Of a stretch of DNA of 64,000 bases, positions 27,301-39,350 are shown in pieces; positions within the stretch are counted from its first letter, which is position 1, and each line of letters opens with the position of its first letter. Source of the DNA: Paramecium sonneborni. Lineage: Eukaryota; Ciliophora; Oligohymenophorea; Peniculida; Parameciidae. Both the position numbers and the translations under genes were made by a program. The notes beneath the pieces are model-generated. The model worked only from the letters and a program-made list of their open reading frames with translations, was not told the origin of the DNA and searched no databases. The DNA is taken from contig CAJJDN010000034.1 of assembly GCA_905182985.1 (NCBI GenBank), forward strand, positions 366,006 to 430,005, read 5' to 3'.

Positions 27301-27477
27301 ACAGAATGTCTTTTAACTAAAGATAGTGTTTGCTTGATTTTTGATGATTAATTAGATACATTAAATACATAGATTCTGAAACAACTAGATTTAGATCCAC
27401 AAAAGGATTAATAGATTTAAGATAGATATTCTTAAATTAAGCATACTTCATTACAAGATAAAAAATTACATCATTGA
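24363..27477 (+). CDS. Na+/H+ exchanger of the SOS1/NHE (CPA1) type with cyclic-nucleotide-binding-like tail
   Basis: The model is 1,007 residues with introns of 22, 22, 22 and 25 nt; the exon sum is exact. An acidic/His-rich N-terminus leads a CPA1 membrane domain with about twelve TM segments: VPVLLFESAFNCDW, SATDPVAVVALLKELG (the ion-binding DP), GEALLNDGVAMVFF and YGGLRGALGLTLS. A ~500-residue cytosolic tail contains a CAP_ED-like segment (FGCDEIIYEQG...NIFIISKGNVIDEF), as in plant SOS1 and sperm NHE. It exchanges Na+ for H+ at a membrane, inferred to be the plasma or contractile-vacuole membrane. The next gene follows after 123 bp. Confidence 0.9.
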
Positions 27478-27600
27478 CAATTTTTACAATTTATATCTAT
27501 AAATTACAAGAGAGTTTCAATCAAATTTCAAAATTTTATAACAAAAAAATTAGTAAGTCTTAGTAAACTTATTTTATTATATATTTATATATATTAATTA

Positions 27601-30208
27601 ATGTAAAGTGTAACCTCTATAGAAGTCCCTACAAATTTATTGAAAATGCCAATAATTAAGAATAAGGATATTATGGAGAAGAAATGTATTTATATAAATT
27701 AGAAAATAAGATGAATACGATAAAGTTGGAAAGAATTAAAATGTTATTGTTGAACCTGCAGTAGTTAAATTTTGTGGATTTGAAATAGGCAAATTAAATG
27801 AGATTAAAGTGAGAGTTATCAATAAAAATAAACAACCTTAAAGAATATATGTGTTTCCTCCAAAATCAGAAATATTTAATGTGAAATTTGATAAAAAAGG
27901 AGCTATTCCTAGTGGAATGGCAGAAGAACTCTATGTTTAATTTAAGCCTCAAGAATATAAATACTTTTATGATGTGATAAGAATCAATACTTAAGATGAT
28001 ACTTTATTAATACCTATACATGCTTATCCTGCCTTAAGTCGAGATGGATTAAGAGAATTATTTCCTCGATTAATCGACTTCGGTACCTTAGATATAGGTG
28101 AGTCTTAAACTTATGTAAAATATTATAAATATAATAGAGCTATCCAATTCAAAGTAAAGTGCCTCTTAACTTTGAGTTTGAATTTAATATTACAAAACCT
28201 TGTTAAGATATTAAAATTGATCCAATTAAAGGTATAGTACCTGGCAAAGGAGGAATAGATATATCAATAACCTATTCTCCTTAAGTTAATGTAACAGAAA
28301 TTATGGAAGTAGAAGTAAAACATTAAAATAATTTTAAGCTTAAAATAGCATAATTTGATTTTGAACCATTATGTATAAAAATAATGGGGTCTGGTAGGTT
28401 TCCTGAGAATAAGAAAACCATGAGACCTAGTTCAACTAAAAAATTAAAATCTATTACAAATTCTTCCAAAGCTAAACTACTTTAGAATACTTAAGAAATA
28501 CCTATTGAAGAAAGTCCAAAACCTGGTGAAACATAATAATAAATGGAAAATCAATTATAAGAAAGATCAAAAACTTTAAAGATGACAAAAACTTCTAAAT
28601 TAAAAAGATCTCAATCTCAATAGTAAGATAAAGATACTAATGATAATTTGGGACTTGATAAATTAAAAGGCAGATAAGTAAAGTATTAAATAACAAAAGT
28701 TATTAGAAAAATCATATTTAGATCATTTTAATTAAATCTAAAGTTTGGATAAAGAAAAAGAAATGAGATTTTTTTAATGTGTTGGAGATCCACCAATAAC
28801 TGAATCTTAAGTACAAGATATTCTTTTTGAAAGATAATAATATCTAAATAACTATTTAGAAGATGTATAAGCAAAAGGAACAACAAGATATAAACTATAA
28901 ATTAATGCTGATAGCACTATTGTTGATTACATTCTACCTGAGAATTAATAGACTTGGGATTTAGATAAAAATGATACGATGAAAATAAAGAAAATTGTAA
29001 AATGTATTAAAAACTTATTTAGAATTTAAGAAAGTTTGTATGTGCAGCAAGTAGAATAATTTATAAATTAAGAATGGAAAAAAGATTATTAAAATTGAAG
29101 ACATTTTTAAAAGGAGCAACAACAAGAGCTGAAGTAAAATAATTAGTAAATTTGGATTGTTAAAAAGCAGAACATTCTGGAGTTGGTAAAAAAGATTTTG
29201 TATTAATTTTAAATTAATTATTAAGGTTAAATTCACCTTTGAATTCAGTGCATAAAATATTGGTTTTTTGAAATTACCAGTTTAATATTCTGAATCAAAT
29301 ACTAATTCTTAATTTAAATATACAATTACACCTTAGACTGGTTTTGATGATTTAGCTCCATATGATGAATTACCAAGTGATGATTGTGAAATTATGTAAT
29401 ATAAAGTATGGGAATATCCATAAATTGTGTATCATCCACCAGTTATTGATAAACCATTGAGAGATGGTGCAGAAGAAGAGAAATCAATAAGAGGTATAAT
29501 GGGTCCAATAACTTAAATACTTTAAACTTAAAATGATAATATTGTAAGAAATATATATTTAAAACCACCTGAAGTTGAAAGCTATTAAATACTTAAAACA
29601 CATAAGACATTAAAATTGTATTAATAATTTAATGATGGAACTCCTTTAAATACATACTATCCTCTAATGTTTAGTAAAGTAAATGGAATTGGAGCTGATT
29701 TAGATCCAGATATCGCCTAAAATCATTTAATCTTAAAACAAGAGTTTATTAATAGAACACCTGGTTATTAGAATTTAAATCTTATTTATGAATTACCTTT
29801 AGATTAATTCTATTATTAAGAAAAAAATATGTAATTGGCTTTTGATTTTGGTTTTGATGAATAAATAGAATTCTATTGTCCAACTTTAATGGCTGAAAAA
29901 GAATTAGATGATTAAATGACTGATGATGATAGTGATGAAGATAAACCTCCTCAAATTAATGTTATAGATTAGAATGATTGGCTTACTAAACTTGAATAAG
30001 ATGATAAAACTATTACAACTATGAGATAATCTGAAATTATAGATTCTTTTGATCAATTAAAAGAAAAAATAGATTCAAATTTAAAGTAATATATTATTAT
30101 ACATTCTTTAGTTTGGAAAAAAATAAATGGATATCAACCGTTCCTTCTAAAACTAGTGACTTCAATAAGTTTATTATTAGAAATGAAAATAAAATGGTAG
30201 TATTGTGA
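27601..30208 (+). CDS. CFAP221: Central-pair-associated ciliary protein CFAP221 (PCDP1) homologue
   Basis: The model is 819 residues with six introns (25, 23, 22, 26, 26, 26 nt); the exon sum is exact. The N-terminal half holds ASH/HYDIN-type Ig-like repeats (FPRLIDFGTLDIGES, followed by NFEFEFNITKP and GIVPGKGGIDISITYSP). A charged linker follows, then a region resembling PCDP1 (EMRFFQCVGDPPITESQVQD), further helical sequence, and a conserved C-terminal beta-rich part (KFTFEFSAQNIGFLKLPVQY). In Chlamydomonas and mammals this protein belongs to the C1d projection of the central pair and influences ciliary beat with calmodulin. The assignment rests on domain order and remembered motifs, not on a search. 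Confidence 0.75.
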
Positions 30209-30366
30209 TTTATAATATTTCCAACATACATTTATATTATTAATTTACCAATACTATTTTTTGCATCAATTAAAAATATGCTAGTATATATCAAAAAAAA
30301 ATTGTTTAAACTTCCTATTAGATTCATGTATCCTAAATGATAAGAAATTTATTATGTTTTTTAAAA

Positions 30367-31798
30367 ATGAATATTAATTATATGCTTGACTTTGAACAAG
30401 ATTTTTATAAATTTGTTAAAGCTTAATTAGACAAAAAAAAAGGTAATAATAAGATTGGAACAGATGAATCAGGTAATGAAGAGGAGACACTAAAGAGTAA
30501 TTAAATATTTTTTATAAAGAAAATAGGTTAGTAAGTGAGAACATCAATAAAGTACTTTAAAATGAAAGAAAAAAGATGAAAATCAGCAAAATATCAAAGG
30601 AATAACATTTTGAGAATAAAATGAAGGATTTTGCTAATATGGATACATTTATTGATGTTAAACAGTTTCTTAAGAATCTCAATGATTAATAAAAGAAAAA
30701 AACGAATAAAAAGGTGTTTAAGTCATTCAAACGTAGTCAATCAGATAGTGATAATGATGATTTATTTGATTATGCAGAAATTGTTTAGAAAAGTAAAAAG
30801 TACATTGCAAAATCTTAAAAGTACAGGACTAAACCAAATATACAGGGTTACCTTTAAGTCGAAGAAAAACTTCATAAAAAAACAGAAGAAATTGAAGAAG
30901 GAAGATCAACAAATGAAAAATTTTATACTGGAATAGATAAATTAATAACAGATATAAATCAAAAAAATGCTTAATCTGAAATAGATAAACAATATGAAAA
31001 AGAAAAAAAAAGACATAGAGATTCTATGAGTTCTGAATAATAATTACCATAAATACTTCAATTGGATTTTGGTAAAGATGAATTAACAATTAAAGCAGAA
31101 AAGAAATTCAAAGAATAATCTTAAAAAGTTTTATAACTTCTTGAAAAAACTACTAAAATGTTATATAGAAATAGAATACCCTAACCACCAAATCCTAAAA
31201 TCTTGAAATAGTAATAGTAATAATTGAAAGAATTGTAACAACATCCTTCCTCTGTAGAAATTAGAAGCTCTAAGCAAATTCTTATTAAAAGTCGAAGTAT
31301 AAGTAAAGATATAAAATTGCCTACAATTAACTCACATATTTAACCGAAAAATGGAAAGAGAATTGGAACATTACAATAATTAAGTCATGCAACTTTACCA
31401 GAAATAAAACCAGGATCTTTTGTTTCTCTTAGAGAAGATAGAAATTTAGAAGATGCACATTATTTTAAAAGCTAAAATAACATTATTAATTAACAAAATT
31501 AAGTTAATAATTTCAGTCATCATAGTCTTAGTTTAGAAGTAAAAAATTAAATAGATGATTTTATTACTTAAGTAATCCTTATTTTATATAATTTTAGGTA
31601 GAAAGTGCATAAGAATAATTCTCTAAAATGTACCCTTCAGATACTTAATTATAAAAAATATAAAATAGAATGAGCAAAAAGATGAATACAATAGGTAAAG
31701 CTCCTTTAGAGAGTTTGAAATATTTAACTAGAAGAAAATTTAATATTTCTAGAAAATTTGAAACAAAAATTAAAAAAAATAAAGCTCAAATATTTTGA
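30367..31798 (+). CDS. Unknown Lys/Gln-rich coiled-coil protein, 460 residues
   Basis: Introns of 23 and 26 nt give an exact frame. The product is highly charged with long predicted helices (KYRTKPNIQGYLQVEEKLHK, followed by KTEEIEEGRS), a Gln run near residue 270 and a basic C-terminus. No known domain is recognised. It lies 158 bp downstream of CFAP221 on the same strand, but there is no evidence of a shared function. The start could also be the second Met at 30382. Confidence 0.65.
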
Positions 31799-31930
31799 TC
31801 ACAAAGTGATAACATCTATATTCAAGTTATTTTTTAGTTTATTTTCTAAAACTTAAATATAAAATTTAATCATTAGACCTAGTATAGTTTAATTATTTTA
31901 AATATATTGTTATTGATTTAATTATTGAAA

Positions 31931-33533
31931 ATGTCATCCATCCTTAATAAATTTAGAAAGCAACCTTAAAATGATGTACCACCTGGTATCAAATTAGAGA
32001 ACACTTTATTTGGCTAATCAAATGGAACTTATCAACCTCCGTTAATTCCAGCTGTTTAATTACCTTAAACTACATAACCAAGATTAAAAGGAAGACCTGG
32101 AGGAGGTTTTTAAAATTTATAATTTTAGGCTGGGATGATGAACCTGAACCATAATAATAATAAAAATAAATATAAAATACTCAACCTATTAATACTATTA
32201 ATTTAATTGATGAGACTCCCTCTAAGTAAAATGAAATTAAATCAAATATGGATATGATACCTCCATTATAACCGTTCCATAATAACATTCAATTAAGTAG
32301 AGTGACAGATTATAAGAAAGGATAGCTATTAACTTATGAAGAATTAGAAATTGGAGGATTGTATGTCTCTTCTATAATATTTTAGTTAATTTGAATTCCA
32401 TCTGGTAGAAGAAGTAATTAAACTAGGTGGAATTAAATTAAAATAAAGTGATTCTGTTTTAAAAGAATTTGCTAGAGCATGCTAAACTTTATAAGAATAA
32501 TTGATTGGAAGCATTCTATTGAATAAGCTTTACAGTGAAGAAAATTGGAAAGTTCAAATAGTAAATAAATTTGATATATTTTTTAGAGATGCATATATGC
32601 TATTCAATTTATAAGTTAATAATATTAAAATTATAGAGAATTCTTTTAAATTAATTAGAACTATTTAAAGATTGATACAGAATAACAGATACTACAATCT
32701 GCAATAGAATAAACGATATTGGAAATTAATGGACAGTAGACATAAAAATAAAAGGTAATAATATCATTAATATTAAGGAATTTTAATTTGAATTCCGTGA
32801 ACCACCTAAGCCATAATAAAATAATGTATAATAACAATAATTGAATCTAATTGAAATTGGAAATAATGAAAATTAATTAAAATAATAACAGCAATAAAAA
32901 CTTGATTTAAAATCGCTTAAAATAAAATAACCTTAAGTACAACAGTAATCTCAACCATATTAGTAATAATAATAATAGTATAATTAATAAAATTCTAATC
33001 AAATAGATTTATTAGAGGCATTTAATGAAATTTCAATACAAAATCTTAATTAAAACTAAAATTAATAATAATAACAAAAAGAAGCTATTAGTTTTGATGA
33101 AATATTAAATTCTTAATCCTACTCTCAAACAACAACATAATAGCCACAATAAAAAAAGAATGCTTTTGGATTTCTAAAAAAAGATCAGCAATAATAATCT
33201 TAATAATAGCAACCTCAGTATTCAAATTAAGAATAATAATAATAATTAAACACACTTTTATTACAAGCACCTTAATAATTATATCAATAGCCTGCTTTAA
33301 GTCAATAATAAGTTTCAAATATTTCCACTTCTGGATAATCATAAAATTTGTATAACCTATAATAATAATAAACTCAAATGGCATAGCCTAATTATTCTTA
33401 AGCTTTTGTATAATATAATATCTAATAATAACAATATAATTTAGTTTAGCAAACCTAATTTACCTAGGAATAACCAAAATAAAAATAACAACCAAATCCC
33501 AAAGAAAATGCTTTTGATTTCCTAAATTTCTGA
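31931..33533 (+). CDS. Tepsin-like AP-4 accessory protein (tVHS domain, poly-Gln tail)
   Basis: The model is 501 residues with introns of 23 (GTTTTT donor), 25, 26 and 23 nt. Residues ~120-230 resemble the VHS/ENTH-like second domain of tepsin (EFHLVEEVIKLGGIKLKQSD, ending WKVQIRCIYAIQFI). The tail is Gln-rich and contains NAFGFLKK and, at the extreme C-terminus, NAFDFLNF. Tepsin binds the AP-4 beta-4 ear through the motif S[AV]F[SA]FLN, which the last eight residues nearly match. An N-terminal LFG motif (NTLFGQSNG) is also present. No N-terminal ENTH domain is seen. A role with AP-4 coats at the trans-Golgi is inferred. Confidence 0.6.
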
Positions 33534-33565
33534 TTGTTATATTAAATAATAAATATTTCAACATT

Positions 33566-34346
33566 ATGTAAAAAAGCAATTCTTATCATATAAAGACCCC
33601 AAGAAAATTTCGATAGGCAAATATCTTATCATAAGAATTATTGTAAAAATTAACTCAATCGAAGCTAGAAAATAAATAATAAAATGGATATTACGAAAAA
33701 AATGAAAATATTAATGGAGCCAAAAAAGTAAAATAAATTTCCAGATCTATTGGGGGAGGCTCTTAAAGTTATAGAGAAATAGTTTAATAAAGTTTAAATC
33801 TTTTTAATTTGAATAAAGAAGTTTAACCAAAGGATTTAAGTTTAAGAAAGTCACATGAAGAAATTAATAGGACTAGTAAAAAATCTAATCATGTCAGTCA
33901 TATAAGTTAAATTTGGACAAAAAGAAATAGAACAGATAGCAATTCCTTAACCCCTAGAAAAGTAGTTGTAAATGACTTTATTTTGAATGCAAATGCATTT
34001 TTAAAGGAAAAGCAATTAGAAAATTAATTAGATAAGCTCTCTTATCAAATAGTATAACTTTAAAATAAATCTGATTAATTGGAAATATAAAATAGAATGT
34101 TGTTTGCAAATTTGTAATAATTTTAATAAGATTCTAATAAAATGAAAGTAATATGAATTTTATAATTAGGATAGACATTCCCTAATTTAAAAATTAGATT
34201 CAATGATAGTTATGTAATAAAGATAGGAAGAAAATCTTAATTATTTTAAATAATTGTTTAAAGATAATAGCGATTAGAATATGAAAAAATAAAATTAAAA
34301 TTCCCTCCCAAAACTTCAACCAACAAATCTTGGTTTAAAAATTTGA
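33566..34346 (+). CDS. Unknown coiled-coil protein, 252 residues
   Basis: One 22-nt intron near the 3' end (34148-34169) restores frame and gives an exact exon sum. A Ser/Arg-rich N-terminal half is followed by a C-terminal coiled coil (FLKEKQLENQLDKLSYQIVQ). No family is recognised. The gene begins 32 bp after the tepsin-like stop and ends 39 bp before the next start. Confidence 0.65.
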
Positions 34347-34385
34347 TTTAATTAATTCTTTGTCATTTTATATAATATTTCTTTG

Positions 34386-35983
34386 ATGCATAAAACCCAT
34401 CACTCATAAATTACATATGAGAATCAAGATGAACTTTAACAAGAAAATTAAAACTCTTCTTTGTTGGAAATTAAATCCTATTAATAATATGCTTACAGAT
34501 GGGTAATTTTAATTTGTTTTCTAAGTGTTGTTTTTATTAATGGTATTGCATATCAAACATTTATTCCTAATGCAAAATAAGTATCTAAATATAGATTATA
34601 AAAGTTTATAGAATTGTATGATGTTAGCGAATAAATAATAACACTATCAGGAACAATATATTTGATAATGTAACCATTGTTCACATTTTTTGCATCTTCA
34701 TGTATTTATCAAATATAAAAAAACTAGTTATAGTAAATAAGGGATTTGCTTTATCTTTAAATTTTGGAGTATTATTAACAATAGTAGGATATGTTATAAG
34801 ATTATTCATAAATAAATTTTCATTTTCAATTGTTATATTAGGATAAGCATGTCTTGGCATTTCAAGACCCTTTATTTTAAATGGCTAGATTACTATGGCT
34901 TAGAATTGGTTTTATCCTTCAAATCGAACAGCTGTATTAACTGTATGTAATGTATTTTAAACTTTTTCAATGATAATCAGTGTTATATGGCCTGCAAATT
35001 GGATTTTCCAAGATTATTCATATAAAGATGAGCTTAAAGAATAAGGTTTAGAATTATCTTTAAAATTACAATACTAATAATTTTTTTTAAGCCTTTTATT
35101 GATTCCAGTAATATTTTTAATAAGAAATAATCCAGTAACACCTCCTTCAAGTTTTACTAATACAGATATAGATATTGGAATTTAATAATCAATAACAAAA
35201 TTATTAACAAATAAAAATTTCTTACTAATTCTTTTAACATTTAGTTTTTATTTTGGAACTATTAAAGGATATGGATTAAATGTTCCTTATTTAATGTCTC
35301 CATTTGGATTTGTTGACACTCATTATTCAATAGCCTCATCAATGTTAATAATAGGTGGATTTATATCAGCAGGAATGGTATCTAAAGTAGTTTTAAAATT
35401 TAAAAGATATAAAGCTATTGGTATTGTTTTACTATCAATATCTTTAATTTTAACATTATTAACATATCCTATTTTAATGACAGAGTAATTTATACCATTA
35501 TGCATCTAATAATTATTATTAGGATTTTTCTTAATCCCAATGGTTCCAGTCTTAATGGAATACGGTTGTGAAGCAATTTATCCTATAGATGGCAGTTTTT
35601 CAATTGGAATCATGGTCTCAGGTTCAACAATAATGGCTTTACTGAGTAGCATTTTATTAACTTATACAGCTAAAGGTAAAGATAGTAATAAGTAAAGTGC
35701 ACTAATTACTACTATTATTTGGTGCATCATATTTATAATGGGATTTTTATTTTTTTTATTCACAAAAGAAATCTTAAATAAAACAAAAGATTAGGAAAAA
35801 AAATTATAATAAAAATCAGATTCAGCAAATTCTAATAAAAATAATTAAACTTCAATTAATGAATCCTTTCATTCTGAAAATATTAAAACTCAAGCTGTTC
35901 ATCCAACAGGAGATGAATACTTATTTTTATCAAATTCTAATGATTTTAACTAAGATAATAAAAAAAGTGATCAATAATAATGA
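34386..35983 (+). CDS. MFS transporter, SLC49 (FLVCR/DIRC2)-like
   Basis: The model is 523 residues with one 26-nt intron; about twelve TM segments. The segments ILGQACLGISRPFILNGQ and ITMAQNWFYPSNRTAVLT resemble the ACLSRPF and AQNWFPPxER signatures of SLC49 transporters. SLC49 members move haem, choline or pyridoxine; the substrate here cannot be told. N- and C-terminal tails are polar and probably cytosolic. Confidence 0.8.
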
Positions 35984-36172
35984 AGTTTTAGTAAAACAAT
36001 TTATATTTTACAATTTATTATTAATGATCCAAAATATAGATATGAATTAAAAAGTAATTCTAATCATCAGATATTAATTAATAATTTATTCTAGATTCTC
36101 ATTTTTTTGTAAATCAAAAAATGGAAATAAATAAATAGATAAATTAAAATTAATATACTATATAAATTTTTC

Positions 36173-36872
36173 TCATTTAAACCCTTTTTCTGATTAAGAT
36201 TTTGTCCAAGCCTAAGCAATTGTTCTTTTCATATCATCATCTCCATTTTGATACATCTCTTTCATCATGTTCATTAAAGAAGCTTAAGGGTCATCCTTGT
36301 CTACTTTTGATGTATCAGTGTTGATCTATGATTAGTTAAAATTCTTACTAATTTTTCTTTAAATGCCAATTAATCCCAATGCTTGTTCTCCTTTTTTATC
36401 AAATTAATGATTAAAGAATTATTAGTTGTTTTAACAGAACATTCTCGATCTTTCAAATCATCAAAAGTCTTTTTAATACCAAATCTAACTTCATATAGGA
36501 TGTATACCTTTAATTAATTCCTTTATAGTTTTAAATCTTAACATCAACACTATTGATTGAAAAAGAACTAATTATATTCTCTTTTGGTAATTATCCTATT
36601 CCTTCAAGGCTTATAATTATTTTTATCTTATTCCCCTCTTAGTCCCAAGCATATTTAGTTATTCCTTAATATAAAAGAATATCTTAATCTTTTGATTGTT
36701 ATTCTTGTTATTTTTCAGGCTCCACAACCTTTTATGGAGTAAGTATTTTAATAGAGTTTTCTAAATATTTAACTCTATTATTTAAATAATCTATATTGCC
36801 TTTACGTTTAATTGTTCCTAAAACCTATTAAACTTCTGCTAAATCTTATTAGAGCTCTTCTATTTCAGACAT
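36173..36872 (-). CDS. CacyBP/SIP-like protein (CS domain, SGS tail)
   Basis: The model is 217 residues with two 23-nt introns. An N-terminal helix pair is followed by a CS (p23-like) domain starting KYAWDQEGNKIKIIISLEGI, a KKENKHWDQL segment and a C-terminal SGS-type tail (LMNMMKEMYQNGDDDMKRTI, then AQAW). This order and the DDDMKRTI motif match calcyclin-binding protein / Siah-interacting protein. That family links E3 ligase components and binds S100 proteins and Hsp90 partners. It is convergent with the transporter (189 bp between stops). Confidence 0.85.
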
Positions 36873-37060
36873 TTTTAAGAATAATGAAAATTTTATTAAA
36901 ACTATGTGTCGAAAATTAAGGCATTATATATAATAAATAATTTCTAGAATTTTTGATTTAGGTTTTCTATACTTTTTAAAAGGATAATAATCAATAATTT
37001 TATTTGAAAAAGAATTATATATTTTTTATGAAAGATCTCTTTATTTATTAAATAAAAATA

Positions 37061-37788
37061 ATGAACAATCTTAATTGTAAATGGAAATACTATTAAACAA
37101 GAAAATAAGCAAGAATTATACAATTACCTAGAATTAGACTTTAAAAGGATTTTAGAACTAAGTCTATTGATGATTTATTTCTGTAGACTAAACTTAATTC
37201 TTAAAGAGAGGAAGACAAGGAAGAAGAAAATATTTTACGAGATAGTGATAGAATTATGTATGATAGATCATAATATTTTGAATAGTTGAGTAAGCAAAGA
37301 GATAGTAAAATAATATATCAGAACTTAAATTTAGATCAATTTCTGATGCTCTTGTCAAAAAAAAAATAGAGTATGAATATGAAGAGGATTTAACATCTAT
37401 CCATAATAAATGTGGAATTAAGGTTGTTAATTAAGCTTAAGAAATTAATGATTAGGTCTAAACCTAATTAAATAATCTTAGTGATTATGAAAAGTAGAAA
37501 TAATAAGTAAATGAAATCTTCAAAAGTCTTTATACATCTCATTAAGAAAAACGTGTAAATATCAAACAACTAGTAAGCGATAGAACTATCAAAAATAAAC
37601 CTATGGATTTTAATTAACTTAGAAAAAGATTACCAAAAGATAAAATTGGAACAATATATGATCCAACAAGGTTTTAAAATTTATAAGAAAAATTTCACAG
37701 AGAAATTGAAGCTAATGCACCTAATAGATCTTTTATTAGATTTAGGCAATTTTTAATTGAAAGAAGAGGAACTTCTTATAAAGATTGA
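37061..37788 (+). CDS. Unknown basic/helical protein, 231 residues
   Basis: One 32-nt intron (about 37288-37319, starting GTAAGC) restores the frame and gives an exact exon sum. The product is charged and helical with conserved-looking C-terminal segments (FHREIEANAPNRSFIRFRQF). No known domain is recognised. An in-frame ATG at 37028 would add 11 residues. Confidence 0.6.
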
Positions 37789-38092
37789 TTTATAAAAATT
37801 AGTTTTTTTTTTTTATTAAAGATTACTCAATATATAAATAATAAAAAAATAATCTTTATTTGTAAATAGTAAGAATATATATATAAACTTTTTAGTTTTT
37901 TTATTAGATTAAAAGGAATATTCTTTTTGAAAGAATTTAGCCAAAGATGATTATATAAGTAATTTAATTAAATATAAATATATCCACTAGGAAAGTTGCT
38001 AATTTGTTTTTAAATAAGCTTGCCAAATTTTGCTTTGATTATTCATTTTTTATGTAATAGAACATTTAGAATTTAAATTATATAGCTAAAAT
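37789..38092. other. AT-rich convergent intergenic region
   Basis: The stretch has poly-T and poly-A runs just after the stop at 37788. No gene or RNA signal is seen between the two convergent stops. Confidence 0.5.
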
Positions 38093-38863
38093 TCACTTTT
38101 ATATTTATTATGCTTAATTAGAATGCAGTTTTTCATATTATTTGATTTTTTCAATACAAACTGAATTCAAAGTGCATAATTATTAAACTTAATTTTACAA
38201 ATCGTTATTTTCATAGATTTTTTCTTCTTATTAGACTTATAACTATTTGTATTAGCTACCTAAAAATTTATATTAAGTTTCAACAATCTATATATCTTAT
38301 TTTACTTTCTTTAATTCGTTTTCAAGTTAAACATTTTCTAGCTTAAGTTTTCTAAATTCTTCTCTTTCATTTTGTCTCAAGGCTCTTGAGGTAATTGACT
38401 TTTTGTTATGGTTGATTGAGTTCATCTTTATCATTATTATTGTATAAAAAGTCTAATGAATTGATCAGCAAAGTAAATTCAACAAAAGCTTTAATATCAG
38501 GACATTAAATTAGATTGATAGAGTATTCCTTTTATCTCATATTTAGATTGAGCGCAACGGATATGTCAAATAATGCAAAACCGGCAATCTTTTTGGTCTT
38601 TCCATCACTTAAAATAATATAAAGTTTTCTCTTATATACAATAAGAGATGCAAGCTTACAATTTTTTCTTCATATTTAAGATTAAGTTTTTTTACAATGC
38701 ATTTGACTTCCATATATTATTCATATTAATGATTAATCTTCATATAATTAAGTAATGAAGAATTTTTATCTAGACTTTTAGTTTCAACGTTGAATGCTAT
38801 ATCTGTGTTTAATGTCAATGAAAGCTTCTTAAATATGATAGTATATGTTAATATTTAATTCAT
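38093..38863 (-). CDS. NT-C2-domain protein with C-terminal coiled coil
   Basis: The model is 236 residues. A 29-nt intron is clear; a 31-nt intron with an unusual GTTG donor is inferred because the C2 frame and the coiled-coil frame must be joined. Residues 1-~135 look like an N-terminal C2 (EEIG1-type) beta-sandwich (TYTIIFKKLSLTLN, YIILSDGKTKKIAGFALFDI). The remainder is a leucine-zipper-like coil (EEFRKLKLENVQLENELKKV). NT-C2 domains tether proteins to membranes without Ca2+. On its own the coil resembles a bZIP, but the continuous C2 frame argues against a transcription factor. Confidence 0.65.
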
Positions 38864-38897
38864 TATGATATTATAAATATTTTATATATTATTAGTG

Positions 38898-39305
38898 TCA
38901 AATATGAAAACTCTCTCCACAACCACATTGGCCTTTCTAATTTGGATTCTTGAAAACGAACTCACTTTTAATGTCATCTTCAACATAATCCATTTCCGTT
39001 CCAACCAAGACCATGACTGCTTTGGAATCAACAATAACTTTGACACCTATGTTTTTATGAAAATGAAGACCTTTAGATTCAATAACTTCATCTAATTTAT
39101 CTGGTCCAGAACAATAATTCATTGTATAAGACAATCCATTACAACCTCGTTTTCTCACTCCTATTTTAACTGCATTAATTGTAGGATTATTCTATTATTT
39201 CATAAGTTCAGTAATTCTTTCAGCTGCTTTATCACTCTAAAATTAGATTTAAAATACAATAGTTATTAGATTTCTTTTGGCTCTAAGCTTTGATATAGTA
39301 CTCAT
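38898..39305 (-). CDS. IscA/HesB-type iron-sulfur cluster assembly protein
   Basis: The model is 128 residues with one 21-nt intron (39237-39257). The three conserved Cys of A-type carriers are present in RKRGCNGLSYTMNY and GQCGCGESF near the C-terminus, with GTEMDYVEDDIKSEFVFKNP between. A-type proteins carry or insert Fe-S clusters, normally in mitochondria, where ISCA1/ISCA2 serve [4Fe-4S] enzymes. The N-terminus is short and basic and could act as a presequence. It is 34 bp upstream of the NT-C2 gene, same strand. Confidence 0.93.
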
Positions 39306-39350
39306 ATAAAATTTAATCATTAATTTATATAATTTTGATATAATATAGGA

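Noticed and set aside
33088..33384. 98-codon minus-strand ORF rich in Ile
   Set aside because: It is the antisense of the poly-Gln tail (TAA/TAG/CAA runs) of the tepsin-like gene.
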